A stretch of 10,546 nt of DNA. It comes from Clostridiaceae bacterium. Its GTDB lineage: Bacteria > Bacillota > Clostridia > Oscillospirales > Acutalibacteraceae. The translations under genes and the position numbers were made by a program. Location: positions 1-10,546 of the forward strand of contig JAEDKI010000055.1 of NCBI GenBank assembly GCA_016295895.1, written 5' to 3'. Under the pieces are notes generated by a model. The model was not told where the DNA came from. It worked only from the letters and a program-made list of their open reading frames with translations, and ran no database searches. Below, piece by piece: positions 6,056-10,546 of this stretch (its first letter is position 1; every line of letters begins with the position of its first letter).

Positions 6056-6084
6056 TTGACTTTATTTGGTTTTTGATTTAAAAT
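6056..6084 (+). promoter_or_regulatory. Predicted promoter of the gtrA-met operon
   Basis: TTGACT (6056-6061), a 17-base spacer and TAAAAT (6079-6084). Transcription would start near 6091, about 36 bases before the gtrA start, so no S-box or T-box can fit in the leader. It is back to back with the minus-strand promoter at 6021-6048. Confidence 0.75.
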
Positions 6085-6126
6085 GAATGATATATTGCGG
6101 CAAAATTTTTGAATCGGAGATTAATT

Positions 6127-6675
6127 ATGATTGATAAAATAAGAGAACTTCTGTTCAAGATTTTCAAAAAAGAAAGCTTCATCGGCAAGCTCATTGACAA
6201 GCTTTTTACAAGAGAAATTATAACTTATATCATTTTCGGAGTGCTGACAACCGCCGTTAATCTCGTGACCTTTTATATCACAAAAAAGATTTTCATTTCG
6301 GTCGGATGGGACGGCATTTTCAATGCGCTTATCGGTTCGGCAGGCTGGGAAAAGGCTCTTGACCTGCTCGGCAGCGGAACGGACTACCTTGACGCAACGG
6401 TTATTGCGTGGGTCGTTGCGGTAATATTCGCTTTTGTAACAAACAAGCTGATTGTTTTTGAATCAAAGAGCTGGAAGCCCGAGGTTGCGGGCAAAGAATT
6501 TGTCGGCTTCATCGGAGCAAGGCTGTTTTCGCTTCTCGTTGAACTGCTTTTTATGTTCGTCATGGTAACTCTGCTCAGCCTGAACGAATTTATCGCAAAA
6601 ATCATTGTTCAAATCATTGTAGTTATACTGAACTATGTTTTCAGTAAGCTGTTAATTTTCAAAAATAAAGGTTGA
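6127..6675 (+). CDS. GtrA-like four-helix membrane protein
   Basis: 182 residues with four predicted membrane segments near 31-52, 90-110, 125-150 and 157-177. The family signatures are FGVLTTAVNLVTFY (37-50), WVVAVIFAFVTNKLIVFES (95-113) and the closing LNYVFSKLLIFK (168-179). GtrA-family proteins are thought to help move lipid-linked sugars across the cytoplasmic membrane for cell-surface glycosylation, usually beside glycosyltransferase genes, which are absent here. It is longer than the usual 120-150 residues because of a polar insert at about 53-90 between helices 1 and 2 and an N-terminal amphipathic, lysine-rich extension. The ATG at 6127 follows GGAG (6116-6119) by seven bases; the upstream TTG at 6109 lacks such a site. 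It ends six bases before metF and should be co-transcribed with it. Confidence 0.85.
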   Translation: MIDKIRELLFKIFKKESFIGKLIDKLFTREIITYIIFGVLTTAVNLVTFYITKKIFISVGWDGIFNALIGSAGWEKALDLLGSGTDYLDATVIAWVVAVIFAFVTNKLIVFESKSWKPEVAGKEFVGFIGARLFSLLVELLFMFVMVTLLSLNEFIAKIIVQIIVVILNYVFSKLLIFKNKG

Positions 6676-6681
6676 TAAAAA

Positions 6682-7542
6682 ATGAAAGTAACCGATATTC
6701 TGAACAGAGATTCGCTCTCCCTCTCGTTTGAGGTTTTTCCTCCCAAAAGCAGCGAAACATACGAAAATATTAAAAATTCCGCTCTTGAAATCGCAAAGCT
6801 CAAGCCCGATTTTATGAGCGTAACCTACGGCGCAGGCGGAACGACGGACAAATACACCCTTGATGTTGCCGAAAGCATTCTCGAAACGGGCGTTACTCCG
6901 ATTGCACATCTCACCTGCGTTTGTTCCGATAGAGATAAGATTAAAGACACACTCTCTCGTATGAAATCAATGGGAATTGAAAATATTCTCGCTCTCAGAG
7001 GAGATATTCCCGACGGAATGAGCAAAAAAAGCCTTGACTATTCTCACGCAAGCGACCTTGCGGCAGAAATCAAGGCGTTCGGCGGCTTCTGCATAGGCGG
7101 CGCATGCTACCCGGAAGGTCACCCCGAAAGCGAAAACCAAAAGCAGGACATTCAGAATCTCAAGTCAAAGGTTGATGCAGGCTGTGAATTCCTGACTACT
7201 CAGATGTTTTTTGATAATAATATTCTTTATAATTTCCTTTACAAAGCAAGAGAAGCGGGAATCACCGTTCCCGTCATTCCGGGAATCATGCCCGTCACTA
7301 ACCCCTCTCAGGTCAAGAGAATCAGAAGCCTTTCGGGCACGGTTCTGCCCCGCAGATTCATTCAGATTGTTGACCGCTTCGGCTCAAGCCCTGCGGCAAT
7401 GAAGCAGGCAGGCATCGCCTACGCCACCGAGCAGATAGTTGACCTTTATGCAAACGGCATCAAGACGGTTCATGTTTATTCGATGAACAAGCCCGATGTT
7501 GCCGCAAAAATCAAAGCTAATCTTGAGGACATTATCGGATGA
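6682..7542 (+). CDS. metF: 5,10-methylenetetrahydrofolate reductase
   Basis: 286 residues against 296 in Escherichia coli MetF, a flavin-dependent TIM-barrel enzyme. It reduces 5,10-methylene-THF to 5-methyl-THF, the methyl donor for methionine synthase. Conserved active-site residues are visible: E17 in SFEVFPPK, D108 in ALRGD and Q174 in TTQMFFD, corresponding to E. coli E28, D120 and Q183. SVTYGAGG (46-53) is another family block. No C-terminal regulatory domain is present, as in other bacterial forms. The ATG at 6682 has AAAGG (6667-6671) ten bases upstream, inside the end of gtrA. The stop overlaps the next start (ATGA at 7539-7542), implying translational coupling to the MetH reactivation protein. 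The electron donor cannot be told from sequence. Confidence 0.96.
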   Translation: MKVTDILNRDSLSLSFEVFPPKSSETYENIKNSALEIAKLKPDFMSVTYGAGGTTDKYTLDVAESILETGVTPIAHLTCVCSDRDKIKDTLSRMKSMGIENILALRGDIPDGMSKKSLDYSHASDLAAEIKAFGGFCIGGACYPEGHPESENQKQDIQNLKSKVDAGCEFLTTQMFFDNNILYNFLYKAREAGITVPVIPGIMPVTNPSQVKRIRSLSGTVLPRRFIQIVDRFGSSPAAMKQAGIAYATEQIVDLYANGIKTVHVYSMNKPDVAAKIKANLEDIIG

Positions 7543-8192
7543 TTAACATTATTAAAACTCCCTCATCAGAGATAACCGTCAGCCCGAAAGAGGTTGCTGT
7601 CTATCTCGGCTATTATTCCGCAAAAATTGACGCAGAAACCGAAAAGCTCATTGCAGGATGCACCGAAGAATTTCTGAAAGCGGCGGATTTCAAGGCTTGC
7701 TTCAAAAAAGTTCCCGTCAAAATTGAAAACGGCGTTGACCTCGGCTTCATTAAAGTTCAGAGCCGCTCGCTTGAAAAGAATCTCAGCGGCTGTGATTATG
7801 CCTATGTTTTTGCCGCAACAACGGGCTTCGGCGCTCACCGACTGCTTTCAAAATACTCCGCTCTCTCCCCTCTCAAAGGAATTGTCAGCGACTGTGTGGG
7901 TTCGGCGGCTATTGAAGCATTCTGCGATAAAATAAATTTTTCGTTTGAAAATCCGGACTTTCTCAGGCCGAGATTCAGCCCCGGCTACGGCGATTTGCCG
8001 ATTGAGAACCAAAAAGATATTATATCTTTTCTCGACGCAGGCAAAACAATCGGGCTGACTCTGACCGACAGTCTGATGATGATTCCGGTTAAATCCGTAA
8101 CGGCGATTATCGGAATCGGCAAAGAAAAAAATAAATGCAAAGGGCCCGGCTGTATGATTTGCAGCGGAGTTAACTGCCCCTACAGAGATTGA
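7539..8192 (+). CDS. Stand-alone MetH reactivation (SAM-binding) domain protein
   Basis: 217 residues matching the vitamin B12-dependent methionine synthase activation domain. In E. coli this is the C-terminal part of MetH, which binds S-adenosylmethionine and remethylates cobalamin that has been oxidised to cob(II)alamin. The SAM-binding block RFSPGYGD is at 145-152; R145 and Y150 have the same spacing as E. coli R1134 and Y1139. DSLMMIPVKSVTAIIGIG (177-194) is another typical stretch. The C-terminus has four cysteines, C200, C205, C208 and C213, ending in CPYRD. This tail is absent from E. coli MetH and could bind a metal or an Fe-S cluster. The gene overlaps metF by four bases and lies nine bases before metH, which lacks this domain in what is visible. 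It should therefore act in trans on MetH. The reductant is unknown. Confidence 0.9.
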   Translation: MINIIKTPSSEITVSPKEVAVYLGYYSAKIDAETEKLIAGCTEEFLKAADFKACFKKVPVKIENGVDLGFIKVQSRSLEKNLSGCDYAYVFAATTGFGAHRLLSKYSALSPLKGIVSDCVGSAAIEAFCDKINFSFENPDFLRPRFSPGYGDLPIENQKDIISFLDAGKTIGLTLTDSLMMIPVKSVTAIIGIGKEKNKCKGPGCMICSGVNCPYRD

Positions 8193-8201
8193 AGTGAAAA
8201 A

Positions 8202-10546
8202 ATGAACATTCTTGAAAAAGTAAAAAGCGGAATCACCTACTGCGACGGCGGAGCGGGAACATTTCTTCAGGCAAACGGACTCCAGCCCGGTGAATATCCC
8301 GAGAGCTGGAACATCACAAAGCCTGAAAAAATCGTTGAAATGCACCGCCTTTATCTTGAAGCCGGAGCACAGATCATAACTACCTGCACATTCGGCGCAA
8401 ACCGTCTTAAATTCGACAATCTTTCCGAAATCGTTACGGCGGCAGTCAGCAACGCCAAAACTGCCTGCAAGGGCTATGACGCTTTCGTTGCGCTCGACAT
8501 CGGCCCGACAGGCAAAATGATTGAGCCGCTCGGTGATCTGCCGTTTGAAGAAGCCGTTGATATTTTCTCGGAAACAATCAAAATCGGTTCTGCCGCAGGC
8601 GCAGACCTTGTTCTGATTGAAACAATCAACGATTCCTACGAAGCTAAAGCCGCTCTGCTTGCGGCAAAAGAGAGCTGTTCCCTGCCCGTGTTCATAACCT
8701 GCGTTTATGACGAGAGCAAAAAGCTGATGACGGGCGCAAATCCTGCCGCAATGGTTGCAATGCTTGAGGGGCTCGGCGCAGATGCAATCGGCATCAACTG
8801 CTCGCTCGGTCCGAAGCAGATGCTCGGAATCGTTCCCGAAATCGCAAAAAATGCAAGCGTTCCGATAATCGTTAACCCCAACGCAGGTCTGCCGAGAACC
8901 GAAAACGGAAAGACCGTTTTTGACATCGGAGCAGATGAATTTTCGGATATCATGCGTGAAATCGTTTCAGCGGGAGCAACGATAATCGGCGGCTGCTGCG
9001 GAACAACGCCCGAATACATACGCAAAACCGTTGAAAAGACAAAGGATATGCCGTTCAGACTTCCCGAAAAGAAAAATCTGACGGTTATTTCATCATACAC
9101 CCACGCCGTTGAAATCGGCAAAAACCCCGTTATCATCGGCGAGAGAATCAACCCGACAGGCAAAAAGCGCTTCAAGGAAGCGTTGAGAAACGGCGATATC
9201 GGCTACATTCTCGGCGAAGCGGTCAGCCAGAATATCAAGGGCGTTTCGGTGCTCGATATCAATGTCGGTCTGCCCGAAATCGACGAGCCGAAGATGATGG
9301 AGAGCGTGATACGCTCCGTTCAGGGCGTTGTTGACCTGCCGCTTCAGATTGACACGGTTGACCCCGAAGCCATGGAAAGAGCAATGCGAATCTACAACGG
9401 CAAGGCTCTTATTAACTCGGTCAGCGGCAAGGCGGAGAGCATGAAGGCCGTTTTTCCGCTTGTCAAAAAATACGGCGGAGTTCTGATTGCCGTCACGATT
9501 GACGAGAGCGGAATTCCCGAAACGGCAGAGGGCAGAGTTGCCATTGCAGAAAAAATTATTGCCGAAGCAGAAAAATACGGCATTGAAAAGAAAGATATTA
9601 TAGTTGACCCACTCGCCATGGCTGTTTCGAGCGACACAAACAGCGCAAATGTTACTCTGAAAGCCGTTAAAATGCTTCACGAAGCGGGAATCAAAACGAA
9701 TCTCGGAGTTTCAAATATATCATTCGGTCTGCCGTCAAGACCCGATGTCAACGCCGTTTTCTACACAATGGCTATGCAGAACGGGCTTGACTGCGCCATA
9801 ATCAACCCGTTTTCCCGGGAAATGATGAACGCATGGCATTGCTTCATGGCTCTCACGGGCAGAGACGAGAGCTGTTCGGATTATATTGAATTTGCCTGTG
9901 AAAAGGCGGAATCAGCCCAAGCCGCTCCGAAAAAAGCAGACGGGCTCACTCTTGACGGCTGTATAATAAACGGCATGAAAGAGCAGGCAGGCGAAGCGGC
10001 GGCAGAGCTTCTGAAAACCTCCCAACCGCTTGAAATCATTGATTCAATGATAATCCCCGCTCTTAACGAGGTCGGAAAGGGCTTTGAAGAAAAGAAAGTC
10101 TATCTTCCTCAGCTTTTGATGAGCGCACAGGCGGCAAAGGAAGCCTTTGACGCAATCAAAGCCGCAATCCCCGCAGGCGAAAGCAAAAAGGGTAAAATCG
10201 TTATTGCAACGGTCAAGGGTGATATTCACGATATCGGCAAAAACATCGTCAAGGTTCTGCTTGAAAACTACGGCTACGATGTTATTGACCTTGGCAAAGA
10301 TGTTCCGCCCGAAAGAATCGCTGAAGCGGCAAATCAAAGCGGCGCAGAGCTTGTCGGGCTGAGCGCACTGATGACCACCACCGTTCCTGCAATGGAAGAA
10401 AGCATAAAACTGCTCCGAAAAGAAGTTCCCGAATGTAAAATCGTTGTCGGCGGTGCGGTAATGACCGAGGAATACGCCGGAATGATAGGCGCAGACTGCT
10501 ATTCCCCCGATGCAATGGCAACGGTAAGATATGCGGAAAAGGTATA
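8202..10546 (+). CDS. metH: Cobalamin-dependent methionine synthase (three-module form), 3' end at the window edge
   Basis: 781 codons are visible. MetH moves the methyl group of 5-methyl-THF to homocysteine by way of cobalamin. Residues 1 to about 290 are the homocysteine-binding barrel with zinc ligands C200 (GINCSLGP), C265 and C266 (GGCCGTTPE). About 308-565 is the pterin-binding barrel, opening with VIIGERINPTGKKRF and containing DINVGLPEIDEP. About 585-665 is the helical cap. From 668 comes the Rossmann B12 domain with DIHDIG at 674-679, H676 being the lower cobalt ligand. The reading ends in RYAEKV followed by TA, so a stop may be the very next codon. Thermotoga maritima MetH, also without a reactivation domain, has a similar length (768). 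The ATG at 8202 has only a weak upstream site (GAAGTG, 8191-8196), so translation probably depends on the preceding gene. Confidence 0.95.
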   Translation, partial: MNILEKVKSGITYCDGGAGTFLQANGLQPGEYPESWNITKPEKIVEMHRLYLEAGAQIITTCTFGANRLKFDNLSEIVTAAVSNAKTACKGYDAFVALDIGPTGKMIEPLGDLPFEEAVDIFSETIKIGSAAGADLVLIETINDSYEAKAALLAAKESCSLPVFITCVYDESKKLMTGANPAAMVAMLEGLGADAIGINCSLGPKQMLGIVPEIAKNASVPIIVNPNAGLPRTENGKTVFDIGADEFSDIMREIVSAGATIIGGCCGTTPEYIRKTVEKTKDMPFRLPEKKNLTVISSYTHAVEIGKNPVIIGERINPTGKKRFKEALRNGDIGYILGEAVSQNIKGVSVLDINVGLPEIDEPKMMESVIRSVQGVVDLPLQIDTVDPEAMERAMRIYNGKALINSVSGKAESMKAVFPLVKKYGGVLIAVTIDESGIPETAEGRVAIAEKIIAEAEKYGIEKKDIIVDPLAMAVSSDTNSANVTLKAVKMLHEAGIKTNLGVSNISFGLPSRPDVNAVFYTMAMQNGLDCAIINPFSREMMNAWHCFMALTGRDESCSDYIEFACEKAESAQAAPKKADGLTLDGCIINGMKEQAGEAAAELLKTSQPLEIIDSMIIPALNEVGKGFEEKKVYLPQLLMSAQAAKEAFDAIKAAIPAGESKKGKIVIATVKGDIHDIGKNIVKVLLENYGYDVIDLGKDVPPERIAEAANQSGAELVGLSALMTTTVPAMEESIKLLRKEVPECKIVVGGAVMTEEYAGMIGADCYSPDAMATVRYAEKV

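Noticed and set aside
6001..6126. Possible T-box or S-box leader for either divergent operon
   Set aside because: The distances from predicted transcription starts to the first codons are only about 25-36 bases on each side, and no conserved T-box or S-box blocks are present.
7848..8345. Minus-strand frame of 165 codons spanning the junction of the reactivation gene and metH
   Set aside because: It is antisense to two well-supported genes, and its phenylalanine-rich composition is typical of a shadow frame.
8705..9680. Two overlapping long minus-strand frames inside metH
   Set aside because: They are antisense to the homocysteine and pterin domains of MetH, overlap each other, and show no recognisable motif.

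Overview
The window looks like a chromosomal stretch from a low-to-moderate GC, anaerobic-type member of the Firmicutes, most likely class Clostridia (Oscillospiraceae/Ruminococcaceae-like). The signs are AAGGAG-type ribosome binding sites, near-consensus sigma-A promoters with AT-rich spacers, an FMN riboswitch in front of ribU, a YhaM exoribonuclease, a Bacillus NdoA-type MazF, and a MetH whose reactivation domain is a separate protein. The lineage is an inference from gene content. I see no phage, insertion sequence, CRISPR array, tRNA or rRNA.

Layout. (1) 1-956, minus strand: yhaM, a 3'-5' exoribonuclease, cut by the left edge just before its expected C-terminus. (2) 957-1299: a divergent control region with one promoter facing each way, a 20-bp AT palindrome between them, and an FMN riboswitch with its intrinsic terminator. 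(3) 1300-2342, plus: ribU (riboflavin ECF transporter S component) overlapping a family 6 hypoxanthine-DNA glycosylase gene, closed by a long-stem terminator. (4) 2408-3000, plus: a one-gene mazF unit with its own candidate promoter, a repeat-rich leader, no visible antitoxin and a strong terminator. (5) 3037-5992, minus: a three-gene operon read as a DUF1624 membrane protein, then mrp (Fe-S carrier ATPase), then serS of an archaeal-like sequence type; its promoter lies at 6021-6048. (6) 6056-10546, plus: a four-gene operon of gtrA, metF, a stand-alone MetH reactivation protein, and metH, which runs off the right edge at about the point where its stop codon is expected.

How the genes work together. 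The last operon is a compact module for the folate-dependent last step of methionine synthesis: MetF makes 5-methyl-THF, the cobalamin-dependent MetH passes the methyl group to homocysteine, and the separate SAM-binding protein should reactivate MetH when its cobalamin is oxidised. The ribU unit is switched off by FMN and so couples riboflavin uptake, and by linkage a DNA repair glycosylase, to flavin status. The rest are housekeeping genes: RNA decay, tRNA charging, Fe-S assembly and a toxin RNase.

Most of the window is well explained. I do not see a complete undescribed system. The points most worth a second look are the riboswitch-linked glycosylase, the mazF without an antitoxin, the archaeal-like SerRS, and gtrA leading the methionine operon.
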